Of a stretch of DNA of 64,000 bases, positions 26,584 through 35,663 are shown one piece after another. The first letter of the stretch is position 1. The number at the start of each line of letters is the position of its first letter. Under the pieces are notes generated by a model. The model made no database searches. It saw nothing but the letters and a program-made list of their open reading frames with translations, and had not been told where the DNA came from. A program made the translations under genes and the position numbers. The stretch lies in NCBI RefSeq assembly GCF_000250655.1, contig NC_016935.1, positions 8,521,501 through 8,585,500 of the forward strand. Reading direction: 5' to 3'. The stretch comes from Paenibacillus mucilaginosus 3016. GTDB lineage: Bacteria; Bacillota; Bacilli; Paenibacillales; NBRC-103111.

Positions 26584-26642
26584 CCCCCCTTCCGCCGTCG
26601 GCCATATTGCGGATCAGCGGATGGAGCGGAGCCTCCAGACAC

Positions 26643-26675
26643 AAAAAAAGCACGAAGCGGCCGCTTCGTGCTTTT
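26643..26675. terminator. Perfect bidirectional terminator
   Basis: AAAAGCACGAAGCGG and its exact complement CCGCTTCGTGCTTTT meet without a loop spacer, preceded by an A run and ending in TTTT, about 60 bases after the hypothetical gene. Confidence 0.9.
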
Positions 26676-26885
26676 CCAGTATAGGCGGAGTCCATCCGAG
26701 GAGGATCCCTGCATGCTCCCTGCCGCCTCAAGAACCGCCCGGCTTACGAATGCTGTATCATGCAGGACCGCCGCCCCTCCACCCCATGGGGAGCGGTCGA
26801 AACTTCCCGCATAGTATGATACAATATGTATCAACCGTTTCTTGAATAGTTGACCCGTATTCATTTCGTTCCGGAGGCTTCCGAT

Positions 26886-28687
26886 ATGCAGCGAAACCAG
26901 TGGGCAATCGCCCGCCGATATTTTCCTTTTGTCCGCCCTCACCTGCCTTTGACCGCCGCCATCGTCGGCATCGGCATTCTGCAGCTGGGCGCCTCTCTCG
27001 TCACTCCCTGGATGACCAAAATCATCATCGACCACATCCTCGTCCGGCGCGACGGCACCTGGACTCTCGGACAGGCAATGGCCCTGCTGGGCGGCTCCTT
27101 CGCCCTCGGCATCGTCCTGCAGTTCATCAGGGGCTTGTTCACCGCAAGCCTCTGGGTCCGCACGGTCCGCGATCTGCGCAGCCGGCTGTACCGGCACCTG
27201 CAGACCCTCTCCGCCCGGCTACTATGACAGCCGCCAAGGCCGGGGCGGTCGCTTCCCGGATCACCTCGGATGTCGAAGGGGCCCAGCGTCTCATCAGCGG
27301 AGGCGCGCTGCAGCTCGTCGTCGATGCGCTCATCGTCGTCTTCGCCGGCATCATGGTCCTGTACCTGCATTGGAAGCTGGCGCTGCTCTGCCTCGCCATC
27401 CTCCCCCTGTATTACCTGACCTTCCGCAAATTCAACGGCCGGATCCGCGGCGCCTGGCGGGAGGTGCACGCCCGGATGGAGAAGCTCTCCGGGGATGCCG
27501 TGGAGCGCCTCTCCGGTGTTCGGATCGTGCAGGCCTTCGGCCGGGAGGAGGCCGAACGGCAGCGGTTCGAAGCCCAGTCCGGCGACCACACCGAGGAAGC
27601 GCGGAAGGCGTTCTTCCTTTCGAACGTGTTCGGCCGCATGAATCAGGCCTACAGCGAGGCCGGCAAGTGGCTTATCTGGTTCGCCGGCGCGCTGTTCGTC
27701 CTGCAGGGTGAGCTCACGATCGGGGGCCTGGTCGCCTTCCAGGCCTACCTCGGTCAGCTCTATGGACCGATCTACCGGTTCTCCGAGCTCAATGTGACGA
27801 TCCAGACGGCACTCGCCCACATCGAGCGGATCTTCGAGGTGCTCGATACCGAGCCCGAGATCCGCTCTAAGCCCGACGCCCTGCCGGTGACCTCCTGTCA
27901 TGGGGACATCCGTTTCGAGAACGTGGCCTTCGGGTACCGCAGCGGCGAGGAGGACGAGCTGCACGAAGTGCTGCACGACATCACCTTCCACGCACGGCCG
28001 GGCCAAGTCGTAGCCCTGGTCGGCCCCAGCGGGGCGGGCAAGTCGACGCTGGTCCAGCTGCTGCCCCGCTTCTACGATCCGCTGCGCGGGCGCATCCTGA
28101 TCGACGGTACCGATCTCCGCGATTACCGGCTCGACGAGATCCGGGGGCAGATGGCCGTCGTGCTGCAGGACAACACCCTGTTCTCCGGAACGGTGTACGA
28201 GAACATCGCCTACGGCCGGCCGGAGGCCTCCATGGAGGAGATCCGGGCCGCCGCTGCGGCCGCCAATGCCCACGGCTTCATCTCCGAATGGGAAGCCGGC
28301 TACGACACCCTTGTCGGCGAACGGGGCCTGCGCCTCTCCGGCGGTCAGAAGCAGCGGATCGCCATTGCCCGGGCCCTGCTCAAGGATCCGCGGATCCTGA
28401 TCCTCGACGAAGCAACCTCCGCCCTGGACGCCGAATCGGAGGCCCTGGTCACCGGTGCGCTCGAAGAACTGATGCGCGGCCGCACGACGATCATCATTGC
28501 CCACCGGCTCGCCACGGTCGTACGGGCCGACCAGATTCTCGTCATGGACCGCGGCGGCATCGTAGACCGCGGCACGCATCAGGAGCTGCTCCAGCGCTCC
28601 GGCTTGTACCGCGAGCTCTACGAGAAGCAGCTGCAGGCCATGAAGGCGGAGGCCTTCAGCGGGCTGCCGGAGGCCTCTCCCGCCTGA
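26886..28687 (+). pseudogene. ABC exporter (fused TMD-NBD) broken by two one-base insertions
   Basis: Starts at ATG 26886 (MQRNQWAIARRYFPFV; GGAGG upstream) and reads normally to LQTLSARLL, stopping at 27225-27227. The conserved RYYDSRQ follows only if the C at 27219 is dropped, and AGAVASRITSDVEG only if one A at 27236-27237 is dropped; from there the frame is open to 28687. Otherwise complete at about 600 residues: membrane domain, Walker A GPSGAGKST, LSGGQKQRIAIARAL, Walker B ILILDEATSALD, H-loop IAHRLAT. This is a very recent lesion or a sequencing error. The RiPP-like operon lies convergently downstream, so this could have been its exporter. Confidence 0.85.
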
Positions 28688-28706
28688 TAGGCCCATGAAC
28701 ACAGCA

Positions 28707-28742
28707 AGGCCGTCCCCGCAGCAAGCGGGGACGGCCTATTTT
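28707..28742 (+). terminator. Terminator after the ABC exporter
   Basis: AGGCCGTCCCCGC-AGCAA-GCGGGGACGGCCT, 13-bp perfect stem followed by ATTTT, starting 20 bases after the stop. Confidence 0.9.
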
Positions 28743-28886
28743 GGTCTCTAGAACTTCCGGCAGGGACAGAGTTCCCGTAACTTCGCAAGCCTCCCCACTC
28801 CCCCACAGAGCTCCCGCCGCCGACCCTCAGACTCACCCGGCGGGGATATCCCGACTCCCCTGGGGGCATGCCAAAAAGGCCCTTCG

Positions 28887-29351
28887 TCAGCCGGGCGTCA
28901 CCCGGCGGCGCAGAGCCTCTTTGGTTCGGAGCATCCGCCGCATCAGCGTGGGAATCCAGCGCAGGCTCATCACCCACCGGCCCCACAGACGGCATAAGCC
29001 CTCGTCGGGACGGTAGAGCGAGCCCCCGCGCCGGATCGCCGTCAGACGCCCCAGCAGGGCTTCGTCCGGTACCGGAGCGTCGAAGCGGACGTTGGCATCG
29101 CCGCGGAAGAGCAGCAGACCGGCCTCATTGCGGCCGTAATACCGGTGGCCGATGAGCTCGCCGCCGGCCCCGCGGAACAGCACGATATCCCCGGGGCGGA
29201 GATCGCAGGGCCGAACCGGGCTGAACGTGCAGCGGCTGCCTTCGCGGATCAGCGGGAACATGCTGTCCCCCCGCGAGGGCAGCTCGATCTCCCGGCCGGC
29301 CGCGGTCAGGCGCCCGAGCATCGAGAGGACGGCCGGATCAGCCCGCCGCAC
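28887..29351 (-). CDS. S26-family signal-peptidase-like protein of the RiPP-like operon
   Basis: A 154-residue protein with signal-peptidase motifs: catalytic Ser30 in SRGDSMFPLI, GDIVLF at 54-59, GHR with His69, and RGDAN at 83-87. No Lys is seen at the usual general-base place, while GHR fits the Ser-His dyad of SipW/archaeal-type enzymes. No N-terminal membrane anchor is visible, unlike normal signal peptidases. GTG start overlaps the PqqD gene by 14 bases, so translation is coupled. In this operon it could cut the leader from the 39-residue precursor, in place of a lasso B2 protease. Confidence 0.82.
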   Translation of the reverse strand: MRRADPAVLSMLGRLTAAGREIELPSRGDSMFPLIREGSRCTFSPVRPCDLRPGDIVLFRGAGGELIGHRYYGRNEAGLLLFRGDANVRFDAPVPDEALLGRLTAIRRGGSLYRPDEGLCRLWGRWVMSLRWIPTLMRRMLRTKEALRRRVTPG

Positions 29352-29622
29352 GTTCGATCAGCCCCGCACCGAGCAGGCCTTCCACGAAGCGCTCGACATC
29401 ACCGCGCACGTCGGCTCCGCCGGCATCGTATTCCGCTTCGATGCGTTCCACCACCGTCTCGAGCGGCAGCCCTTCCCCGATCAGGGTCCAGATCCGGCCG
29501 CCCATCGGGTTCAGCTTCGTCACGCGGAGCGAGGAGCTGTCCATAATCAGGAACTCGCCGTCCATCTCCATTCCCTCGAGGTGAGGGGCACATTTATACG
29601 TACTCTGCAGCAGGCTGCTCAT
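29338..29622 (-). CDS. PqqD-family RiPP recognition element protein
   Basis: A 94-residue stand-alone PqqD-like protein with GGAAGGAG upstream. The winged-helix RRE fold is indicated by EMDGEFLIMDSSSLRVTKLN (strands), NPMGGRIWTLIGEGLPLETV (helix with the conserved W) and VERFVEGLLGAGLIERA. In lasso and related pathways the B1/PqqD protein binds the YxxPx(L/I) segment of the precursor leader; such a segment (YTAPQI) occurs in the small gene at 31643-31762. It overlaps the kinase gene upstream by 29 bases and the peptidase gene downstream. Confidence 0.88.
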   Translation of the reverse strand: MSSLLQSTYKCAPHLEGMEMDGEFLIMDSSSLRVTKLNPMGGRIWTLIGEGLPLETVVERIEAEYDAGGADVRGDVERFVEGLLGAGLIERAAG

Positions 29623-30430
29623 GGGAAATCTCCTTCCAGAACTTGTCGTTTTTCTGAAAATACAGCTCGTAGAACGGCACCTTCTCCACGAAAGTCCGGC
29701 ACATGGAGATGACCTTCGCCGTCTCCTGCGGATCGTAATGCCAGTAGAAGATCGTCCGCATGAGGTACATCAGCGCCTGGGAGGAGCGGATCCCTTCACG
29801 TTTGATCTCGAGCGACTGGCGAAGCAGGTGATACCCCTTCAGCTCACAGTTCAGGGTGCGCTCTTCCGCATTCCACACGGAATCGCTGCGGAACGGGGAG
29901 TTGTATACCCGGACCCCGTCCGGTGCGACGCGGATCAAGGCCGCTTCGTCGGACAGTACGGGCCGGGGGCGGGACAGCAGGGCGGCAGTGGATTTGCCGG
30001 CGCCCGACTGTCCGGCGAAGAGATAAGCGGAAGAACCCTGCGCAATACAGGAGGAATGCGTCATGAGTCCCCATCCGCGGTGAGCGATGAAGCCGCTGTA
30101 CAGCAGCATCAATGCATGGTTCAGGGCAAAATCGTCATGTACTGCGACCTGGGCGCGGCGGAAATCGCGGCTTACCGTCAGAAGGTAATCCCCGCGGTCG
30201 TAGCGTATGGTTTCGTCATCCTGCGTAATCTCCACATCATAGCTTTGGAACGGCTGCCCGTAAGGAGCGCTTACCGTAATATGCAGGTCGGGCTGCTCCG
30301 TCACAGGGGATTCCGGGGGAATGACGGAGGCGGAGAATTTGGGTACCGCCCAGTCCAGCAGACTGCCGGCGGGAAGTTCCATGATGAGCCGGTGTTCGGC
30401 AATCTCAAAATAGAGGGTCTGCATCAGCAT
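29594..30430 (-). CDS. HPr-kinase-like protein (RiPP tailoring kinase candidate)
   Basis: A 278-residue protein with the HprK-type P-loop GQSGAGKST at 140-148 after THSSCI, and LSDEAALIRV as a likely metal-binding strand. It lacks the N-terminal domain of true HprK, which together with operon context points to the PadeK/ThcoK class of lasso peptide kinases that phosphorylate a Ser or carboxyl end. AAGGAGGAGG precedes the ATG at 30430. It starts 15 bases after the nucleotidyltransferase stop and overlaps the PqqD gene. The precursor has one Ser (residue 24). Confidence 0.88.
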   Translation of the reverse strand: MLMQTLYFEIAEHRLIMELPAGSLLDWAVPKFSASVIPPESPVTEQPDLHITVSAPYGQPFQSYDVEITQDDETIRYDRGDYLLTVSRDFRRAQVAVHDDFALNHALMLLYSGFIAHRGWGLMTHSSCIAQGSSAYLFAGQSGAGKSTAALLSRPRPVLSDEAALIRVAPDGVRVYNSPFRSDSVWNAEERTLNCELKGYHLLRQSLEIKREGIRSSQALMYLMRTIFYWHYDPQETAKVISMCRTFVEKVPFYELYFQKNDKFWKEISHEQPAAEYV

Positions 30431-30445
30431 AAGGCCTCCTCCTTC

Positions 30446-31537
30446 TTATGGGCTTCGCCGTTTGAGCAGGGAGCTCACACGGTATTTGTACAGGTGCAGC
30501 ATCCCTTGGAACCGCCCGGTTCCCTGGTAGGCCGCATGCTGTACGGGGGTGGCGGAACGGGGTGGAAAGAAGACATGGCGCAGGTGAGCCGCCCGCTGCC
30601 GGTTCGTATCCATATACAGCAGCGGGAAGAGCAGCAGATAGGCATAGTAGCCTGCATTCTGCCGCTTGAGCATGTAATCCCGCACCAGGCGGTCGCTCCA
30701 GAATACCGCAGGCGCCCGGCCGGGCAGCGGATACTTCCTGGCCAGATCCGGATAGAGACGGTACACGATGGACAGCGCGGTCATCAGCCGTGCCCGTGTC
30801 CCTTCGCGGGAAGCCGTATGCCACAGCTCCTCCCAGCGGAGACTCTCTCCGTGGTACACCAGCAGGTGAGCCATATCGATAATATGCTTATAGGTTAATT
30901 TGTCCTTGAGGCCGTGAAGGCAGAGGGTGTAGAAGGTCTCCTGCAGGGGAAGCTCCCGTACGAAGGTACAGCCTTCGGCCGGTTCGGAGCGATCCCATAA
31001 GCGGGAGATATCGATCTCGGCCGTGGTTTCGAAGCCGATGCTGTGATGCAGCTCCACTCCCAGCTTCCGGCCTCCAAGACTTTTATAGTAGGAAATATGG
31101 TGAATCTCCAGCTCATCCTTCTCCAGGAAGCCCGCGGCATTCGCCAGGGCAACCGCCCGGTCCATATCCCCGGGAGGTACAAGGAGGTCAATGTCGCTCG
31201 TCTGCCGGGCGGCGGCATGGCCGAAGAACCGCTCGGCGAGCCGGACGCCCTTCAGCGCGATCACGCGGATGCCGGCTTCCTCGAAGCGGGCCAGCAGCCC
31301 GTTCAGCTCCCTGCGGATCAGCAGGCTGTGGTACAAGACCCGGTCGGCCTTGTCCTTCAGCGCCGCCTGGGAGGAAGCCGGCAGCAGGGACCACTTCCCG
31401 CTGCGCTTCAGCTCATGATAGATGTAGGCGGACAAGGAAAAAAAGGCGGCATCCTCCAGCAGCGCCTGCTGCGCGGCTTCCTCTGCCGGCCAGTGGAGAC
31501 CATCCGTATATAAAGAACGAAGAAACTCGGTTATCAT
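30446..31537 (-). CDS. Nucleotidyltransferase-family protein of the RiPP-like operon
   Basis: A 363-residue protein of the NTP_transf_5 (PF14907) type. The catalytic signature ALKGVRLAERFF...QTSDIDLLV (about 94-120) has the paired Asp residues of the polymerase-beta fold; the helical C-terminal half (DKLTYKHIIDMAHLL) is typical. AAGGGGGC precedes the ATG. Such genes accompany many Firmicute lasso clusters, where they are proposed to nucleotidylate the peptide or confer immunity; the reaction is not established here. It follows the precursor gene after a 105-base gap with a hairpin. Confidence 0.87.
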   Translation of the reverse strand: MITEFLRSLYTDGLHWPAEEAAQQALLEDAAFFSLSAYIYHELKRSGKWSLLPASSQAALKDKADRVLYHSLLIRRELNGLLARFEEAGIRVIALKGVRLAERFFGHAAARQTSDIDLLVPPGDMDRAVALANAAGFLEKDELEIHHISYYKSLGGRKLGVELHHSIGFETTAEIDISRLWDRSEPAEGCTFVRELPLQETFYTLCLHGLKDKLTYKHIIDMAHLLVYHGESLRWEELWHTASREGTRARLMTALSIVYRLYPDLARKYPLPGRAPAVFWSDRLVRDYMLKRQNAGYYAYLLLFPLLYMDTNRQRAAHLRHVFFPPRSATPVQHAAYQGTGRFQGMLHLYKYRVSSLLKRRSP

Positions 31538-31561
31538 CGGCAGCCCCCTTCCGGAACGCCA

Positions 31562-31581
31562 GTCCGGCCCCGAGGCCGGAC
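31562..31581 (-). promoter_or_regulatory. Intercistronic hairpin after the precursor gene
   Basis: GTCCGGCC and GGCCGGAC form a perfect 8-bp stem with a 4-base loop between precursor and nucleotidyltransferase genes. With no T run it would stabilise or partly terminate the short precursor transcript, favouring peptide over enzymes. Confidence 0.55.
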
Positions 31582-31642
31582 CGTTGTTCTGGCAAGCGTA
31601 AGCATGTGTGAGCGGCGGAAGAATCCCCGCCTTCGTGATGTC

Positions 31643-31762
31643 TTAGTCGCAGTGAGGATTCTTGTCGCCCGCAGGGCCGTCGCAAACGTGCGAAGGAACT
31701 GTTTCGAACGTGATGTCCTGCTGCTCCATGATTTGTGGGGCTGTGTACGGCTGCTTGTTCAT
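31643..31762 (-). CDS. Candidate RiPP precursor peptide with lasso-type leader (39 aa)
   Basis: A small gene with an excellent site (GAGGTGATTCT before ATG) ahead of the modification genes. It encodes MNKQPYTAPQIMEQQDITFE followed by TVPSHVCDGPAGDKNPHCD. Residues 6-11, YTAPQI, match the YxxPx(L/I) leader element read by RRE proteins. Thr21 falls exactly where lasso leaders have their conserved penultimate Thr (ten residues after the I/L), predicting a core PSHVCDGPAGDKNPHCD. That core has Pro rather than Gly first, no Asp/Glu at positions 7-9, and two Cys eleven apart. So it is not a standard lasso core, and no cyclase gene is present. Confidence 0.75.
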   Translation of the reverse strand: MNKQPYTAPQIMEQQDITFETVPSHVCDGPAGDKNPHCD

Positions 31763-31811
31763 AGAATCACCTCATTTGGTAGATATGTTGGAGCCGAGCT
31801 CCTACTTCAAC

Positions 31812-31840
31812 ACTATAGGATACATTTTGTATCATGTAAA
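31812..31840 (-). promoter_or_regulatory. Promoter of the RiPP-like operon with operator in its spacer
   Basis: On the minus strand TTTACA (31835-31840), 17-base spacer, TATAGT (31812-31817): ten of twelve consensus positions. The spacer contains the palindrome GATACA-n3-TGTATC (31819-31833), placed to block RNA polymerase. The leader is about 45 bases. Confidence 0.78.
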
Positions 31841-31880
31841 GTCTTAAAAAATTGGACCAACCGACACGGACAGATAATTT

Positions 31881-31895
31881 GATACATCACGTATC
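31881..31895. promoter_or_regulatory. Second copy of the GATAC...GTATC operator
   Basis: GATACATCACGTATC repeats the dyad of 31819-31833, 62 bases upstream of it. Two sites suggest a looping or cooperative repressor; no regulator gene is adjacent. Confidence 0.6.
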
Positions 31896-31962
31896 ACGAT
31901 TTCTGTCGAATTTCCCTATCATTCCCTGCGGCAGTAGATAGCGTGTCTGCCGCGATCTTCAC

Positions 31963-31994
31963 AAAAAAACTTCCATGCATCCGCATGGAAGTTC
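31963..31994 (-). terminator. Terminator of the uracil-DNA glycosylase gene
   Basis: On the minus strand AACTTCCATGC-GGAT-GCATGGAAGTT plus a T run; the stem starts at the stop codon itself. It shields the RiPP promoter downstream. Confidence 0.9.
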
Positions 31995-32604
31995 ATTCTT
32001 GCTGCCGTCGCCCTGCACCCTTGCGCCATTCCTCCAGCCGGGCGGCGACCATCTCCAGGTCTTCGGCGAGCAGCCGCCGAAGCACCGGCCTTCGTCGGAC
32101 CGCAAGCGGATGGTAGCCGCACGCCGTAGGAATGCCCTGCACCGTATGCCACCGGCCCCGCAGCGCTTTCACTTCGGCTTCCGGATCGCCGAACCACCCC
32201 TGCACGGCCACATTGCCCAGAGCCAGGAGCAGCTGCGGCTTCTTCTCCCCAAGCTGCAGCTCCAGGTGCGGCCGGCAGGCATTGCGGGCCGCCTCCTTGT
32301 CATAGGCCCGCACGGGACGGCACTTCAGCAGGTAGCTGATATAGAACTCTTCGCGCCCGACCCCTGCGGCTGCGAGCCCCTCCTGGAGCGTCTCCCGTGT
32401 GCCGCAGAGGAACGCCTCCCCTTCCCGCGTCTCCCTGGCGCCCGGATTATCGAGCAGAATGAAGAGTGGGGCCTGCGGATTGCCCTCGCCCCAGATGACT
32501 CGCTTACGTTGCCGTGCCAGGGAACAGCACTCGCATCCCTTTGCCTCTTCGGGCGCTTCCTCTTCCGGCACAATGTGCGGCGTCCATAGACTCAGGGACC
32601 TCAC
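31993..32604 (-). CDS. Uracil-DNA glycosylase family protein (type 4/5-like)
   Basis: A 203-residue member of the iron-sulfur uracil-DNA glycosylase superfamily. Seen: Cys-rich start CECCSLARQRKRVIWGEGNP, motif A region LFILLDNPGARETREGEAF, a Cys in YLLKCRPVRAYDKEA, LLLALGNVAVQGW, and the C-terminal GYHPLAVRRRP (motif with the active His). Motif A departs from GEAPGxxED of classic type 4 enzymes, so substrate range is uncertain. The GTG start at 32604 abuts a GGGGA site, so the true start may be slightly downstream. Confidence 0.82.
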   Translation of the reverse strand: MRSLSLWTPHIVPEEEAPEEAKGCECCSLARQRKRVIWGEGNPQAPLFILLDNPGARETREGEAFLCGTRETLQEGLAAAGVGREEFYISYLLKCRPVRAYDKEAARNACRPHLELQLGEKKPQLLLALGNVAVQGWFGDPEAEVKALRGRWHTVQGIPTACGYHPLAVRRRPVLRRLLAEDLEMVAARLEEWRKGAGRRQQE

Positions 32605-32636
32605 TCCCCTTTCTTCTATATAAATAGGTGTCGGGC

Positions 32637-35347
32637 TTACCCCCCGGCAGAGACCACCTGGTTGCGTCCGTTCAGCTTCGCTTCATACAGGGCGCGGTCG
32701 CCCTGTTCGATCAGCTCTCTGCCCGCAGACAGGGGGTTGGCAATCGCTGACGCAGTGCCGACGCTGACCGTAACGACCGGCTGCGCCTGCGACTTCACAT
32801 GCGGAATGCCGAGATCCCGCACCGTCCCGCAGATCAGGGCTCCGAAGCGCCGGGCTTCGTCCGGCCCCGCGCCCGGCAGCAGGCAGACGAATTCCTCGCC
32901 CCCATAGCGGGCGGCAAGATAACCGCGCGGCTCGGCCAGCGACTCCAGCGTATGCGCGACCTGCTTGAGGCAGGCATCCCCGCTCTGGTGGCCGTACGTA
33001 TCGTTATACGCTTTGAACGAGTCGATATCGAGCAGAAGCACGGACAGAGGCAGTGAACTCTCGGCCGCGGTCCGCCATTCCCTCTCGTATGCCTCGTCGA
33101 ACGAGCGCCGGTTCGCAATGCCGGTGAGGCCGTCGAGGGCAGAGAGCTTTCTGAGCCGCTCGTTGGCTTCGACCAGCTGCTCGCGGACCCGCTTGCGTTC
33201 CGTATTGTCCCGGAAGACCGTCATCACTGCGCCCTTGCCCTTATAAGCAATCCAGGCGGAGGAGGCCTCCACCTCCAGCTCCCGGCCATCGAGCCGCAGA
33301 TACGTTTTCTCCCTGGGGGGAACCGCCGTCCGCTCCTCATAGATGCGCCGGATCTGCTCACGGGCGGCCTCATGGGCATAGGCTGGCACGAGATCGAGCA
33401 CGTTCCGTCCGATGAGCTGCTCCCTCTGCCTGCCGCCTAGCAGCTCCACGGCCTTGTGATTGACGAGCACGATCCGGTTCTCGGCGTAGACGAGAATTCC
33501 GTCCGGCAGCATCTCGATCAGCCTCCGGTACCGCTCCTCACTCTCCTGCAGCTCCTCCTCCACCGCAGCTCTCTGTGAGATGTCGCTGATGACGGCGACC
33601 ACCTCCACAACCTCTCCTCTGCTGGCAACCGGGTTCAGCGAGGCCAGGAATGTACCGCCCCCTATCTTGAACTCGAACTGGAGGCGTTCCCCCTGCCAAG
33701 CCTGCTCATACTTCTGCAGGAAGAGGCTGAGCTGGGCGGTGGAGACCAAAGTCTCCGGGGAGCTGCCCACAATGTCCTCCCGCTCCAGTCCGAGCCGGCT
33801 GAGCAGCATCCCTTCCGCCATAGTATAGACGAAACGGGCTTCCACCTTCTTGAACTTGAGCACCAGGCCTTCCTGGTGATGGAGCGTATCGGCCAACTCC
33901 TGCTTCAGGAGCAGAATCTCCTCCTCGCTCCGTTTGCGCTGCGTAATGTCGCGGATGATCGAGGAGTAATACGCCACCCCGCCGGTCTGCCATGAATTCA
34001 GCGAGAGCTCGATCGGGAATACCGTTCCGTCCCTGCGGAGCCCTTCGAGTTCTACGGCCCGGCCGATCACCCGGCCCTCCCCCGTACGAAGATGCCGCTC
34101 CATTCCCCGGCGGTGCGCTTCGCGGTAAGGCTCCGGAATGATGATGTGGAGCGGACTTCCGACCGCCTCCTCCTGCGAATAGCCGAACAGGTTCTCCGCC
34201 CCCTTGCTCCACAGAACAATGTTCGATTCGCTGTCTGCAAGCACGATGCCGTCATGCCCGGACTGCGTGATCGAGTGGAACATGCCCTCGGCATCCTTGA
34301 GCGCCAGCATCAGGCTGAGCACGGGAATCAGCTTCTCCGCCGTACGGACTTCCTTATCCGTAAAATGCCCTCCGTGCCCCGATCCCAAGTTGATAATCGC
34401 CACCGTGCGTCCCTTATAGATCAGGGGGATATGCAGGGAAGAGAGAACGCCCTGCCGGTAGAGCGCTTCATCGATCTCCCCGCGGGGGCGACGCTGCCGC
34501 CAATCGGAGTACAAGGCAATCCTGCCTTCCCGGATGCGCTTCATGGCGCCGAGTCCGGAGAGAGGATAGGTGAGGCCGTTCGCGGCAAAAATCCCGTTGC
34601 GGATCAAATACGCCCCCTTGCAGTGGTGCTCCCCCACCAGAATGACCCCCCCGGTTTCACTGGCAAAGAGCTTCGACAGCTCCCGGAGCGTAATTTCGTA
34701 GATGTCCGACGTACTGTCCGAAGCATTGAACTTGCCGATGAGCTCCGAGATAAAGGCATTGAGCCGCCGCTCCTGCTCAAGCGAGTTCATATGACGTAAG
34801 AACGAGGCGACAAACAGTACGGCAGCAGCGAGCATACCGATATACATCGGCAGAATCCGCCATGCCTGCGTCCCGAATATGATGTTCAGAACAAGGATCT
34901 TCACAACCGAGACCAGCACCAGCTTGGCGGCCCAGCCCTTCCAGTAAGAGACGATATGCTCGGCAATCCATCCCGTTCCGAGGGCCGCTGCCGCAATCCC
35001 CGCCGCAGACGTCAAAAAGACCGTGTCGCAGCTTCCCTGCAGCACAAGGCGGCCTCCGATCATAACGGCGCCGGCCGTAAGCGTAGAGGGAAGGCCCCCG
35101 ACATGGGCGGCCATCATCAAGGCGATCATTCGATGATCAATGAGGGCGCTGCCGCCCAGCACACTTCCGCTGATCCTGACGCCGAAGAGCATGAGAAGGA
35201 CGCCCCAGCCCCCCCGTGCAGCGCCCCCGCCGCCATCTTGCCGCGGAGCGTCCACGGCCATGCGGACAGCCTGTCATGGAACAACAGCCGGAATATGAAT
35301 AAAAAAGCCAAAAGAATTGCCACATTCATGAACAAATCCGGGATCAC
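32637..35347 (-). CDS. Multi-sensor diguanylate cyclase (5TM-GAF-PAS-GGDEF), 5' end out of frame
   Basis: The main frame (32637-35261) encodes membrane helices, a GAF domain (about 170-320), PAS domains (about 325-450, 455-575, 590-700) and a C-terminal GGDEF domain with intact GGEEF (RYGGEEFVCLLP), so it should make c-di-GMP. The true N-terminus is one frame away: from a GTG at 35347 (GGAAGGA upstream) VIPDLFMNVAILLAFLFIFR gives the first helices of a 5TM-LYT sensor. The frames meet at a run of seven G (35209-35215 on the + strand as C7); one more G would join them. Either a slippage site or a sequencing error. Confidence 0.82.
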
Positions 35348-35517
35348 TTCCGCACATCCTTCCCGCAGCCGGCGTACCATTTGCTATACTGCCTCTATAT
35401 CGGTATGATTGGTCCCATTTGTTATTTTTGGCGGAATCCTGCCTAGTATGCGGCCGCCGGGCCATTCTCATACTTCGCGCCCGCTATGCGGCTTAGGACT
35501 TTTCCTGCGGAAACGGC

Positions 35518-35546
35518 AAAAAGGAGGGGACCCCGGCCCCCTCCTT
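35518..35546 (-). terminator. Terminator after the peptide pair
   Basis: On the minus strand AAGGAGGGG...CCCCTCCTT (9-bp stem) followed by TTT, about 120 bases after the stop of peptide 1. Confidence 0.8.
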
Positions 35547-35663
35547 GATCTGCTTTCTTCTCCTCCGGCTTGAAGCGGCTCCATCAAACTCTTCTATGCT
35601 CGCCGCCTCTATCCCGCTGCTTCTATCTTCTCTCTTCTATCATACTATGCTTATCGCTCTGTC

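Noticed and set aside
28887..31910. Complete lasso peptide cluster
   Set aside because: No cyclase, no B2 protease, and the core lacks a ring acceptor residue at positions 7-9.
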